From CAVEFW01 sp964579575 (GTDB taxonomy: Bacteria; Actinomycetota; Coriobacteriia; Coriobacteriales; Eggerthellaceae), in assembly GCA_964579575.1 (NCBI GenBank), contig CAZOGL010000010.1, positions 1 through 46,104 of the forward strand: a stretch of 46,104 nt of DNA. Reading direction: 5' to 3'. Shown here one piece after another: positions 18,134 to 27,220 of the stretch. Position 1 is the first letter of the stretch. The number at the start of each line of letters is the position of its first letter. A program made the position numbers and the translations under genes. The notes beneath the pieces are model-generated. The model was not told the DNA's origin and searched no databases. It worked only from the letters and a program-made list of their open reading frames with translations.

Positions 18134-19654
18134 ATGAAGAGATCACAAGAACAGATTGAGCAAAGTCCAAAGGAGACCCATCTCAGCAAGGATGCTGATA
18201 ACGGCCCCGATCGATCACACGGAAACGAAAAGACCAGGCGCATGGGCACGGCCTCGGTGCCAAGGCTGTTGTTGGAGTTCGCCATCCCCTCGATTGCTGG
18301 TATGCTCGTCAACGGTCTGTACAACGTCATCTCGGCGGCTTTTCTTGGTCAAGCTGTCGGTTCGGTAGGTCTTGCCGTCACAACTGCTTCATTTCCCATC
18401 TCTATCGTGTTTATGGCTTTGGCCATGCTTGTGGGCAATGGGGGAAACGCTCTTGCCGCCTTGCGTTTGGGGGAAGGGCGTCGAGATGATGCTGAGTTGA
18501 CCTTGGGAAATACCGTGACGTTGGCGATCATCATCGCGCTTGTTGTCGCGGTGTTCACCTCCATCCCGCCCTGTATGGACCTCTTGTTGGTACTTGCCTC
18601 GGCCTCCGATTCCAGCATCAGCGAAGGAACCCGTATCTACGTTTGGATCCTCTCCATTGGAGTTATCTTCCAAATTGTTGGATTTGGTATCAACAATTTT
18701 ATTCGTACCGCAGGCGCTCCTAACCGAGCTCTTTTGACCATGGTCGTCGGTGCGGTTGTTTGTGTTATTCTCAACTACCTGTTTGTCATGGTGTTGGGTT
18801 GGGGTATTCCCGGTTCGGCCTTGGCGACGGTTATTGGCGAAGGAGTCTCCTGCGTATCGGTCCTTTGGTATTTCTTGTTCACCCCTGGTGTTCCCATGCA
18901 AATCAAGGCCCGTTGCATGAGGTTGGACAAACGCGTTGTGAGGGAGATTGTGGTTTTGGGCACTGCAAGCTTCCTGCTTCAAATATGCGCCTGCATCTCC
19001 AATCTCATCGTCAACCACCAACTCGTTGTGTTTGGCTCCATGGCCGCCATCGGTTCCCAAAACGCCATGGCCGCCATCGGCGTCGTCAACCGTTTGGCCG
19101 GCATTGCGTTCATGCCCATCATCGGCGTCTCTGTGGCAGCCCAGCCGATTCTCGGGTTCAATTATGGTGCGGGGAAGATCGCTCGCGTTCGCAAGACCAT
19201 CGGCTTTGCCATCTTGTATGCGGTCATCCTTGGAACGTTGCTTTGGGGGATCACGCGCCTTTGGCCTTATGAGATCGTCGGCCTGTTCGGCGTCACGGAG
19301 GATCTGCTTGACCTGACGGTATTCGTGCTTCACGTCCAGATGCTGCTCATGCCAGTCATTGGTTTGCAAGTCTGCACGTCAAACTACTTCCAAGCGACGG
19401 GGCAACCTGTTAAATCCATCGCGATCTCCCTCACGCGACAAATTTTGTTCCTTATCCCGGCTCTTCTTTTGTTGCCGGTGGTGCTCCCGACGGTCATGGA
19501 TGTCGATGGTCTCTATGCGCTGTTCTTCTCGTGGCCGCTCTCGGACTTCTTGGCGGTGTTTACCTCTTTGGCCTTCCTCATTGTCGAGATTCGTCGCCTT
19601 GGCCGCTTGGAGCGTGGCGAGGTGTCCGATCGCTTTGCCACCCACGCGCACTGA
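18134..19654 (+). CDS. MATE-family multidrug/sodium antiporter
   Basis: This is a membrane exporter of 506 aa from the ATG at 18134, which follows GGAGAG. A charged cytoplasmic N-tail of about 45 residues precedes roughly twelve hydrophobic helices. MATE signatures are present in both halves: PSIAGMLVNGLYNVISAAFLG, IRTAGAPNRALLTM, and in the second half VVNRLAGIAFMPIIGVS and QPILGFNYGAG. The family exports cationic drugs, dyes or metabolites in exchange for Na+ or H+. A TATACT box (18099-18104) lies just upstream. The gene diverges from rhaD and converges on argC, so it is monocistronic. The substrate cannot be read from sequence. Confidence 0.95.
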   Translation: MKRSQEQIEQSPKETHLSKDADNGPDRSHGNEKTRRMGTASVPRLLLEFAIPSIAGMLVNGLYNVISAAFLGQAVGSVGLAVTTASFPISIVFMALAMLVGNGGNALAALRLGEGRRDDAELTLGNTVTLAIIIALVVAVFTSIPPCMDLLLVLASASDSSISEGTRIYVWILSIGVIFQIVGFGINNFIRTAGAPNRALLTMVVGAVVCVILNYLFVMVLGWGIPGSALATVIGEGVSCVSVLWYFLFTPGVPMQIKARCMRLDKRVVREIVVLGTASFLLQICACISNLIVNHQLVVFGSMAAIGSQNAMAAIGVVNRLAGIAFMPIIGVSVAAQPILGFNYGAGKIARVRKTIGFAILYAVILGTLLWGITRLWPYEIVGLFGVTEDLLDLTVFVLHVQMLLMPVIGLQVCTSNYFQATGQPVKSIAISLTRQILFLIPALLLLPVVLPTVMDVDGLYALFFSWPLSDFLAVFTSLAFLIVEIRRLGRLERGEVSDRFATHAH

Positions 19655-19679
19655 GTTACGAGAGGTTTGTCCTAGCGTC

Positions 19680-20666
19680 TTACCCGACGTTGAGCCCGGT
19701 TGCGGGATCGACGCCAAGGACTATGTTCATGTTTTGGATGGCGGCGCCCGATGCGCCCTTTCCGAGGTTGTCAAAACGGGACACGCAGAGAATGCGGTCC
19801 TCGTTACCCACGACCGTAACTTCCATGTCATCGCGACCGCTGTAAGCAAGTGCTGACATAAAACCGTCCTCGTCGGCTTTTTCGACGTAGTGGACAAGAC
19901 CCGATTGGTAGACGGATGCGTAGGTGGCCTTGACGTCCTCAATCGTCTTTCCTGCGCAAAGGTTCTCAGGAAACAGCGTGACGACAACCTCCATGCCCGC
20001 ATAGTAGGGGGCGATCACCGGCATGAACGCGGGGGTCTTCTCAAGACCGCATACCTTGACCATCTCGGGGATGTGCTTGTGGGTCTGGGCGATGCCATAC
20101 ATGCGAGGAGCTTGGAGCATGAGGTCGGCAGGAATGACCGAGCTCGATGATGCCCCGTCGAAACCGGTGCCAGGATTGAGGGTAGCGCCTTCCTCGTATT
20201 GGGCGATCCCCTTCTTACCGGCACCGGAATAGCCCGTGAGGGACATAGAGGTCAGGCGCGTGTCTGCGCGAAGTACCCCCGCGCAAACCAAGGGCGCTAT
20301 AAGCGACACGAACCCAGAAGCGTGGCAACCGGGGTTGGCGATACGCTTCGAGGATTTGATGTCGTTTTCAAGTCCATTGATCTCAGGGAAACCGTAAACC
20401 CAATTGTCGTTGACGCGATGTGCGGTTGACGTATCGATGAGGACGGTGGTATCGCTTTCGAGCAGCTCGACGGCCTCGATGGAAGCTGCGTCGGGCAGAC
20501 ACAGGAAAGCGATGTCAGCTTCGTTCAGAAGTCGCTGACGCTCATGCGGGTCTTTGCGAAGCGCGGGATCGATATGGATGATCTCAAGGTCGCCTCGCTC
20601 TGCCAGACGCTCATGGATGCGCAAACCAGTAGTGCCGGCCTCGCCGTCAATAAAAATCTTTGTCAT
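19680..20666 (-). CDS. argC: N-acetyl-gamma-glutamyl-phosphate reductase, short type
   Basis: This 328-aa enzyme reduces N-acetylglutamyl 5-phosphate to the semialdehyde with NADPH, the third step of arginine synthesis. It begins with the dinucleotide-binding motif FIDGEAGTTGLRI, and the catalytic Cys is residue 114 in NPGCHASGF. HKHIPEM is the conserved C-domain stretch. The sequence belongs to the shorter AGPR class (about 310-330 aa, beginning KIFIDG) rather than the 345-aa class. The RBS is AGGGAG. It stands apart from other arg genes. Downstream of pknB on the same strand, it could be reached by read-through from that operon, with 42 bp between pknB's stop and this start. Confidence 0.95.
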   Translation of the reverse strand: MTKIFIDGEAGTTGLRIHERLAERGDLEIIHIDPALRKDPHERQRLLNEADIAFLCLPDAASIEAVELLESDTTVLIDTSTAHRVNDNWVYGFPEINGLENDIKSSKRIANPGCHASGFVSLIAPLVCAGVLRADTRLTSMSLTGYSGAGKKGIAQYEEGATLNPGTGFDGASSSSVIPADLMLQAPRMYGIAQTHKHIPEMVKVCGLEKTPAFMPVIAPYYAGMEVVVTLFPENLCAGKTIEDVKATYASVYQSGLVHYVEKADEDGFMSALAYSGRDDMEVTVVGNEDRILCVSRFDNLGKGASGAAIQNMNIVLGVDPATGLNVG

Positions 20667-20680
20667 CGGTATGACTCCCT

Positions 20681-20734
20681 GCTAACTTGAGCTGCTCGAC
20701 TCGCTTGGTTAGTTTAAGCTGCTCGACTTGCTTG
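20681..20734. repeat. 27-nt imperfect repeat across the pknB stop codon
   Basis: 20681-20707 and 20708-20734 are aligned copies with 22 of 27 identical bases. The right copy encodes PknB's final residues and its TAA. The left copy continues in the same frame on the minus strand and again ends in a stop (TAG). The period of 27 equals nine codons. Confidence 0.75.
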
Positions 20735-22589
20735 TGGTGAGGTAGATCGTGGATCCGGAGCTCGCAGTGCCAGTCGGGGTCTGGTCGGTGACGACGGCGG
20801 TTGCGCTTGTGTCGCCGCTGATGACCACGACAAAACCGGCGCTCTCAAGGACGCTTTGCGCCTGGGAGGCGGTGTAGCCGATGACGCTGGGAATGGCGAT
20901 TTTCTCCTCGCCGCGGCTGACATAGATAGTGACTTCGCTACCGGCGTCTGCCTTGCCGGGGGTAGGAGATTGCTTGTAGACGTATCCCTCGTCGACGGTG
21001 GCGCTGTAGCCACGTTCGATGGAGACCGTGAACCCGGCATCCTTGAGCGCGGCAATCGCTTCTTCCTCGTAATAGTTCACGACGTTGGGAACATCCTTTT
21101 TCTCGACGCCGAGGGAGAGGACATATTCAACGGTAGAGCCCTTGGATACGGTCTTGCCCGAAGCGGGACTTTGGGATGCGACCTTGTTCTTCTCGACCGT
21201 GCTCGAATACGCAGCGGTGCCGGCAACAGCGTTCAACCCGACTTTCTTAAGCGCTTCCTTGGCCTCATCTGCTGTCATGCCTTGCAGGTTGGGGACAGTG
21301 ACCGATTCCGCGCCTTGGCTGATGACGAGATTGATTGCCGTTCCGGAGGCGCTCTTCAAGCCGCCTTCGGGCGTTTGGCTGATAACCTTGCCCGATTCGA
21401 TCGTTTCGCTATAGGAGTAGGTAATGGTGCCGAGCGTAAAGCTTGAGCTCTTGATTTCCGCTCGCGCCTCCTGCTCGGTCATGCCGACAAGGTTGGGGAC
21501 GGTTTCTTTGGTGTTGGAGCCAAGCATGGCGTAGGCGATGCCTCCGATGATGGCAATCACAGCGATGATGGCGACGATGATGCCGATGGTCTTACCGGCA
21601 CCACCTTTTGACTTCTTCTTTTCCTCTTCTTCGGGCGCGCTCTTGGTGGAGACGGGATTCACCGTTGTGACCGGGCTCATGACCTGGGTGCCAATGGCGG
21701 GCGGGACATTGTTGATGTAGCCAGTCTCGGCGGCTGCAAAAGAGGAGATCGCCGACACGGGGCGTCCCATGAGGAATTCGTTAAGCGCCTTGCGCATCTC
21801 CATGGCGGAGTGGAAGCGGGCGTTGGGGTCCTTTGCCATAGCCATCATGATGATGGCTTCCAAAGACGGGTCGATGTCCGGCTTGATGGACCGAGGAGGA
21901 GTGGGGATCTCGCTTACTTGCTTGAGGGCGACGCTGACGGCGTCGGGGCCGTCAAAGGGAAGTCTTCCCGTGACCGCTTCGTACATGACGACGCCCAAGG
22001 AGTAGATATCGGATGCCGGGGTCAAATCCTTGCCCTGAGCCTGCTCGGGGCTGATGTAGTGGGCCGTACCCAAGACGCTGCTGGTCTGCGTGAGGCTGGC
22101 GCCCTTTGCGCGCGCGATGCCGAAGTCCATGACCTTGGCGTTGCCGTCAGGCTGAATCATGATGTTTTGCGGCTTGATGTCACGGTGAATGATGTCGTGG
22201 CTATGGGCGACGGACAATGCAGCGGCGACTTGGCTTCCGATCTCGGCGACCTTGCGCTGGTTGATGGCGCCGCGCTCCTTGATACCGGTTTTGAGGTCGG
22301 ATCCGCGCACGTACTCCATGACGATGTAGTAGGTGTCGCCGTCTTGGCCCCAATCGTAGATGCTTACGATATAGGGGCTTTGCATGGCAGCAGCCGACGC
22401 CGCCTCTTGGCGAAATCTTCTGGTGAATGTCTCGTCGTTGGCATATTGCGGCAACATAACCTTCACGGCCACGATGCGGTCCAAGACATTGTCTCGGGCG
22501 CGATACACCTCTGCCATTCCGCCTATGCCGACGCGATCAATGATCTCATAACGATCGTTGAAAACTTTGCCTGTAATGCTTCCGGTCAC
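20709..22589 (-). CDS. pknB: PASTA-domain Ser/Thr protein kinase PknB
   Basis: This 626-aa transmembrane kinase senses cell-wall fragments or lipid II and phosphorylates division and wall-synthesis proteins. The kinase domain spans 14-270: Gly loop GIGGMAEV, Lys43 in VAVKVM, catalytic HRDIKPQN (Asp137), DFG at Asp155, and an activation loop with TQTSS and GTAHYISPE. A juxtamembrane linker and one membrane helix at about 335-356 follow. Four PASTA domains lie outside (about 361-427, 429-495, 497-560, 562-620). The start is followed by SITGKVFNDRYEI, typical of PknB. It is the last gene of the fha/pstP/SEDS-PBP cluster, with a 171-bp gap from the SEDS-PBP gene, wider than the other junctions. 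Autophosphorylation and reversal by the cluster's PstP are expected from the family. Confidence 0.97.
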   Translation of the reverse strand: MTGSITGKVFNDRYEIIDRVGIGGMAEVYRARDNVLDRIVAVKVMLPQYANDETFTRRFRQEAASAAAMQSPYIVSIYDWGQDGDTYYIVMEYVRGSDLKTGIKERGAINQRKVAEIGSQVAAALSVAHSHDIIHRDIKPQNIMIQPDGNAKVMDFGIARAKGASLTQTSSVLGTAHYISPEQAQGKDLTPASDIYSLGVVMYEAVTGRLPFDGPDAVSVALKQVSEIPTPPRSIKPDIDPSLEAIIMMAMAKDPNARFHSAMEMRKALNEFLMGRPVSAISSFAAAETGYINNVPPAIGTQVMSPVTTVNPVSTKSAPEEEEKKKSKGGAGKTIGIIVAIIAVIAIIGGIAYAMLGSNTKETVPNLVGMTEQEARAEIKSSSFTLGTITYSYSETIESGKVISQTPEGGLKSASGTAINLVISQGAESVTVPNLQGMTADEAKEALKKVGLNAVAGTAAYSSTVEKNKVASQSPASGKTVSKGSTVEYVLSLGVEKKDVPNVVNYYEEEAIAALKDAGFTVSIERGYSATVDEGYVYKQSPTPGKADAGSEVTIYVSRGEEKIAIPSVIGYTASQAQSVLESAGFVVVISGDTSATAVVTDQTPTGTASSGSTIYLTTSKSSSLN

Positions 22590-22730
22590 GTTTTAGCTCC
22601 TTTTGGTCACATTTAAGGGCAATCCTGTATTTTTCATTGTCCCCACAGAATACCCCATTGTCTCGTCTGTTGATTAATCCATTTGCCTAAAATGCAAAAT
22701 CGACGGATATTGAACCTCGATGTCACACAT

Positions 22731-22757
22731 GGCTTTATCGCAAAAGCCTTCTTTTTT
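22731..22757 (+). terminator. Plus-oriented terminator-like hairpin before the PBP 3' end
   Basis: ggcttt (22731-22736) pairs with aaagcc (22743-22748) and is followed by ttctttttt. Read on the plus strand this is a standard terminator, yet no plus-strand gene precedes it. On the minus strand it lies just after the SEDS-PBP stop but has no T-run on the correct side. It may block antisense transcription or end an unrecognised small RNA. Confidence 0.45.
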
Positions 22758-22760
22758 CCC

Positions 22761-25526
22761 TTATCCAACGATCACTCCTTGGGCTTCAAGCGCCGCGATG
22801 AACACCGGGCGCGATTTGCCTACGGCGTTGGTACTCTTCTCCAACACCATGGCGACGACGACGTTGGCGTTATCCGCGGGTGCCATGCCCACAAACCAAC
22901 TGTCATCTTCGGTTTCCGTCGCCTCGGCGGTACCGGTCTTGCCAGCGACTTGGATACCGTAGTCGTAGAGGCTTACGGCGGTGCCGGTGCCAGAATTGAC
23001 AACTCCCTTGAGGACGTCTCGAACGCGTTCCGCGGTGGTGGCGCTGATGGCCGAGTACAACTTCGTTGCCGAAGTGACGGAGCTGGCCACGCCGTCGGTG
23101 TTGTATACGCTTTCGACGAGATAAGGTTTCATGATGGTGCCGTTGTTGGCGATTGCGCAACCAACCATAGCCATCTGCAGGACCGTGGCACGGGGGCCTC
23201 TGCCTTGGACATTGTTGTTGTGGTTGTTGACCGGCATGCCTGCTGCTGCCCACGCGACTTCCCAGTCGGTGCAGTCATCGGGGTTGTACATGAGACTTGT
23301 CGCAAGTTCGAGGTCAAAGTCGAAATTGTTGTCGAACCCGAATTTGTCGGCGCCTTCGGCGAGGGATCTTGCGCCAATCAACAGACCGAGCTGGCCATAG
23401 ACCGTGTTCGACGAAAGCTCGGTGGCGCGCCTCAGCGTGATCGTTCCATAGTTGTAGTCATTGAAGTTGTTGACCTCCGCTCCGCCGAGTTCCATCGTGC
23501 CGGGAGAGTTGAAGGTGTCGCTTTCGTTCGCAACGTTGTTCTCGAGCGCAACGGAGAGGGAGACCATCTTGAACGTGGAGCCGGGGGCATAGGTGGTCTG
23601 AATCGCGCGGTTGACAAACGTGCCGTCTGCGACGCTCGTCTCACCGGAATAGATCGACTCGAACTCGGAAGCGTCGTAGGTCGGAGAGGACGCCATGGCC
23701 AAGACGGCACCGGTGGTGGGGTCGATGACGACACATGCGCCGACTTCGCCTTCGAGAGCCTCCTCGGCGGCTTTTTGGATCTTGGAGTTGATTGTCAGCT
23801 TCACGCTGTTGCCGGCGGTGGTTGTACCCGCCATGGAGTTGATGACGTCTTCCCATGTTGCGAAGCTCTTTTGGCCTTGGAGTATCTCGTTGCACGTCGC
23901 CTCGATGCCTGCGGTACCGTAGCGCGTGGAGCAATAGCCGACCACGTGGGATGCGAGGGTTCCTGCAGGATAGACGCGCTCATAGGTTTGGGTTTGCTCG
24001 TTGTAGACGCTTTGGGCCAACACCACGCCGTCGTAGGTGGAGATTGTTCCGCGTTGGGAGTTCTCGGTCTTGGCAATGGTGTGGTTGTTGTCGGCGCGTG
24101 ATTGGATCTCACTGGCGCTGACGACCATGATGTTGGTGAGTTGCACAACAAGGACGACGAACAGGATCGAGAACACCATCAGCGTTCCCGTCAGGCGTTT
24201 TCCGAGGGAAACGCGGCCAAGGATGCTATTGCTGAGCAGGCCGGTTTGGTGCAATTCCTCGCCAGACTCGGCGCTCTCGTCTCCGCAACGGAGCAACAGG
24301 CCGACAATCATGAGGCTGGCAAGCAGGGATGAGCCGCCTTGGCTCATGAAGGGAAGGGTCAGGCCTGTCAGGGGGATGACGCGGGTAACGCCGCCGACGA
24401 TGATGAACGCCTGAAGGGCGATGATGGTTGTAAGGCCGGTGGCCATAAGGGAGGAGACGTCGCTTTTCGCGCGGGATGCGGTGAGAAATCCGCGGATCGC
24501 GAAGCTGAGGAACAACAACAATACGCCCGCGGCACCCAAAAGGCCCGTCTCCTCGGAGATTGCGGCAAAGATGAAGTCGCTGGCCACAACGGGGATGAGG
24601 TCGCACAGGCCGCGGCCGATTCCGACGCCGAACAAGTCTCCGTCAGCCATGCTGTATATCGCCTGCACGAGTTGGTAGCCTCCGTCTTCGGAGTAGGCGA
24701 AGGGGTCAAGCCACGTTTGGACACGAACTTGGACATGGCTGAAGAGTCCGTACAGGAAGACGGCCGCAATGGCCGCGAGGCCCAAGGAGACGACAAGGTA
24801 AAACTTCTTTCCGGTCGCCACGTACAGCATGACGACGAACACGGCGAAGAACACCAAAGCGCTGCCGAGGTCCTTTTCGAAGATGACCACGATAAGTGCC
24901 ATGCCCCACATGAGGAGCAGGGGCAAAATGGCGCGTAGGTCAGGTAGGTGGACCGGGCCGATCTTCCAAGTGAAGACAGAGAGCATCTCGCGGTTTTGGG
25001 CAAGGTAGCTTGCCATGAATACGACGATGAACAACTTTGCAAACTCGCCCGGTTGGACGCTCAACGGACCAAGGGTCAGCCAGATGCGGCTGCCGTAGTT
25101 CTCGGTTCCGATGAACGGAAGCATAGGAGAAAGCAAAAGAAGCACGCCAACTATGATGAACGTGTATTTGTAGTTCGCGAGCCTGTCGAGGTTTCGTACG
25201 GCAATGAGGACGACAATCATCGCCGCGATGCCGCAGAACAACCAAAGGACTTGGCGGGGCGCGTCATCAGGGGCAAGTCTCGTTACGAACGCGATGCCGA
25301 TGCCCGCCAACACGAAGGTGATGGGCAACAGGCCAGGGTCGGCATTGGGGGCGAACTTGCGCACGGCGAAATGTGCCGCGAAGAACGCGACGAAGAGGCC
25401 GACAGGCACACCGATCGACTCCAACCCCAAGGTGTTGCCTTGGGTGAGTGCCAACATGGCAAACAGGAGGATGACGATAGGGGCGGCTACGACAAGGAGC
25501 AGCAGTTCGAGGTTTCTACGAGTCAT
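22761..25526 (-). CDS. Fused SEDS glycosyltransferase and class B penicillin-binding protein
   Basis: One 921-aa frame contains the two partners that are separate genes (rodA and pbpA) in most actinobacteria. Residues 1-410 are a FtsW/RodA-type polytopic membrane protein. It has the catalytic Asp219 in EKDLGSAL, the GIGRGL loop, ISEETGLLGA, and LPFMSQGGSSLLA. A linker of about 30 residues leads to another membrane helix (about 446-470). A class B PBP follows (from RGTISTYDG) with transpeptidase motifs STFK (650-653), SSN (705-707) and KTGTAE (863-868). The protein would polymerise lipid II and crosslink it as one unit at the outer membrane face. The ATG overlaps the pstP stop as TAATG, so translation is coupled. 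No break, frameshift or internal RBS-start pair is obvious at the joint. RodA/PbpA function is more likely than FtsW/FtsI from the operon. Confidence 0.95.
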   Translation of the reverse strand: MTRRNLELLLLVVAAPIVILLFAMLALTQGNTLGLESIGVPVGLFVAFFAAHFAVRKFAPNADPGLLPITFVLAGIGIAFVTRLAPDDAPRQVLWLFCGIAAMIVVLIAVRNLDRLANYKYTFIIVGVLLLLSPMLPFIGTENYGSRIWLTLGPLSVQPGEFAKLFIVVFMASYLAQNREMLSVFTWKIGPVHLPDLRAILPLLLMWGMALIVVIFEKDLGSALVFFAVFVVMLYVATGKKFYLVVSLGLAAIAAVFLYGLFSHVQVRVQTWLDPFAYSEDGGYQLVQAIYSMADGDLFGVGIGRGLCDLIPVVASDFIFAAISEETGLLGAAGVLLLFLSFAIRGFLTASRAKSDVSSLMATGLTTIIALQAFIIVGGVTRVIPLTGLTLPFMSQGGSSLLASLMIVGLLLRCGDESAESGEELHQTGLLSNSILGRVSLGKRLTGTLMVFSILFVVLVVQLTNIMVVSASEIQSRADNNHTIAKTENSQRGTISTYDGVVLAQSVYNEQTQTYERVYPAGTLASHVVGYCSTRYGTAGIEATCNEILQGQKSFATWEDVINSMAGTTTAGNSVKLTINSKIQKAAEEALEGEVGACVVIDPTTGAVLAMASSPTYDASEFESIYSGETSVADGTFVNRAIQTTYAPGSTFKMVSLSVALENNVANESDTFNSPGTMELGGAEVNNFNDYNYGTITLRRATELSSNTVYGQLGLLIGARSLAEGADKFGFDNNFDFDLELATSLMYNPDDCTDWEVAWAAAGMPVNNHNNNVQGRGPRATVLQMAMVGCAIANNGTIMKPYLVESVYNTDGVASSVTSATKLYSAISATTAERVRDVLKGVVNSGTGTAVSLYDYGIQVAGKTGTAEATETEDDSWFVGMAPADNANVVVAMVLEKSTNAVGKSRPVFIAALEAQGVIVG

Positions 25527-26776
25527 TACTCAGATACCGCCTCGTCATTTTGTTGCGCAGAGGTCGATGCCTCGTCCTTGTCACTCGGCGCAGGGACGCT
25601 CTCGTTCTTTTGCTCGGTTTCGACCTGCTTGTCGGAGGTGCTCTCCGTGTTTGTTCCGGGGCTTGGGGTTTGTTGTGTGCTCTTGACCTCGTTGCTCCAT
25701 TCGTTGATGAGGTTGTAGGCCGCCTCGATGCTGTCGCAAGGCTTGCCGCCGGATTTGATGTCGTTTACAGGCGTGGTCAACGCGGGGACCTTTTCCATCT
25801 CGGCGAGGGTGAGGTTCGAGGTGTTGCCAAATACCTGCTCCTGGACGTTTGTCCAAAGCCAAGGCTCAACCGTTCCGCGATAGACGGCGATGTGTCCCGT
25901 GTCGTCGGTCCCGACGAAATAGGAGTTGTTCGCCTTCCATGTGACCCAATAACCGGTACCGGCGAAGACGCCGATCAAGAGAAGAATGATGAAGGCTGCC
26001 ATCAGTTTGGTCTTGATGGCGATCTTGCGACGATTTCGTGGGGCCGCACCCTCGATGTCGACGACGATGACGGTCACATTGTCGAGGCCGCCAGCGGCAA
26101 TTGCCTCGTTGACCAAAACCGACGCGCAATGTTGCGGCTCAGAGAAGCGCGCCATGATCTCTTCGATTTGGGCGTCTTCGATCATTCCCGATAAGCCGTC
26201 GGAGCAAAGGAGCAGGCGATCGCCGGCGGCGACGTTGAGCTCGTAGATGTCCGGACGGGTGTTTGGGGATGTTCCCAAGGCGCGCGTGATGATGGAGCGG
26301 CTCGGATGGACGCGGGCCTCCTCTGCCGTGATCTGTCCCGCTTCGACCATGTCGGCGACGAGGCTGTGGTCGCGGGTGATTTGTTGGAGCTTTCCGTTGT
26401 GGAGAAGGTAGGCGCGGGAGTCACCGACTTGGGCGACAAGCATGCGTTCTCCCTCAATCATGGCAGCAGTACAGGTTGTCCCCATGCCTTCCCGCCCGCG
26501 ACCTTCGGAAGCGGCGGTAATGATTGCCTCGTTAGCGGCTTCAACGGCCTTTGAGAGGGCTCTTGCATCAAGCGTTTGAGGAGCAAGCTTTGCAAGTACT
26601 TGCGTGGCTATGTCGGACGCCACCTCGCCGGCGGCGTGTCCTCCCATGCCGTCACATACGGCGAACAGCGGCGGGATGACGACTAGGCTGTCCTCATTGT
26701 GCTCGCGAACGCAACCGACATCGGTGCGGCTGCCGAAGCGTGATGGGGACAAGGATTGTTTTCGAGGGTGAGCCAT
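25526..26776 (-). CDS. pstP: PP2C-type Ser/Thr protein phosphatase PstP
   Basis: This 416-aa membrane phosphatase removes phosphates placed by PknB. The PP2C domain (about 13-245) begins GSRTDVGCVREHNEDS and has the metal-binding DGMGGHAAGE, QVGDSRAYL, LLCSDGLSG and GGLDNVTVIVVD motifs. One membrane helix (about 255-280) follows a basic stretch, and the extracellular tail ends in a Ser/Thr/Glu-rich, probably disordered region. The start is the ATG at 26774-26776, which shares a base with the fhaB stop (TAATG). A longer frame of 20 more codons would overlap fhaB and has no RBS. The position between fhaB and the SEDS gene is the classical actinobacterial order. Confidence 0.96.
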   Translation of the reverse strand: MAHPRKQSLSPSRFGSRTDVGCVREHNEDSLVVIPPLFAVCDGMGGHAAGEVASDIATQVLAKLAPQTLDARALSKAVEAANEAIITAASEGRGREGMGTTCTAAMIEGERMLVAQVGDSRAYLLHNGKLQQITRDHSLVADMVEAGQITAEEARVHPSRSIITRALGTSPNTRPDIYELNVAAGDRLLLCSDGLSGMIEDAQIEEIMARFSEPQHCASVLVNEAIAAGGLDNVTVIVVDIEGAAPRNRRKIAIKTKLMAAFIILLLIGVFAGTGYWVTWKANNSYFVGTDDTGHIAVYRGTVEPWLWTNVQEQVFGNTSNLTLAEMEKVPALTTPVNDIKSGGKPCDSIEAAYNLINEWSNEVKSTQQTPSPGTNTESTSDKQVETEQKNESVPAPSDKDEASTSAQQNDEAVSE

Positions 26777-27189
26777 TAGCTTAACCTTACTCGCATAGCC
26801 ACGTCGCCAACGCGGACCACGTCGCCGTTGGCGCATGCGGTCGGTTGGACCACGGGCTGATTGTTGATGGTGGTTCCGTTGGTGGAGCCGAGATCTTCGA
26901 CAAATAGGTTGTTGCCCATGAGGGTGAAGCGGGCGTGGCGGGCCGAGACGTAGGAGGCGCCGATGACGATATCCGCCTCGGGGCTGCGGCCGACGATGAC
27001 GGGACCGCGCACAGACAAGGATATGCCACGCAACTCTTTCGGGCCCTTTTCGACCGTGACGGACCAGGTCTTTTCCTTCTTGCGCTGACCACGCACCAAT
27101 CCGACGCCCGTCTTCATAATTGCGAAGAGGAACAAAAACAGTAGCGCCACAAACAAAAGGCGGCCGACTAATAGGGTTTGATCAATCAT
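26776..27189 (-). CDS. fhaB: FHA-domain membrane protein FhaB (FipA)
   Basis: This 137-aa protein has an N-terminal membrane helix (about residues 6-28) and a forkhead-associated domain (about 58-137) with VIVGRSPEADIVI, the phosphothreonine-binding SARHARF and DLGSTNGT. It binds phosphorylated partners near the membrane. In mycobacteria FhaB takes part in cell division through FtsZ and FtsQ. The domain order and position next to pstP fit exactly. It is coupled to pstP by TAATG overlap and follows fhaA by 31 bp. Confidence 0.95.
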   Translation of the reverse strand: MIDQTLLVGRLLFVALLFLFLFAIMKTGVGLVRGQRKKEKTWSVTVEKGPKELRGISLSVRGPVIVGRSPEADIVIGASYVSARHARFTLMGNNLFVEDLGSTNGTTINNQPVVQPTACANGDVVRVGDVAMRVRLS

Positions 27190-27220
27190 GTATAAGCCTG
27201 CTTACTCGTTCGGGGTCTCG

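Noticed and set aside
22683..24101. 472-codon plus-strand frame opposite the SEDS-PBP gene
   Set aside because: Antisense to clear transpeptidase motifs, with Gly/Val/Asp-rich composition typical of antisense translation.
26777..26836. Extended N-terminus of PstP with 20 Arg-rich codons
   Set aside because: It overlaps fhaB's coding end, lacks an RBS, and the TAATG junction gives a natural start at 26776.
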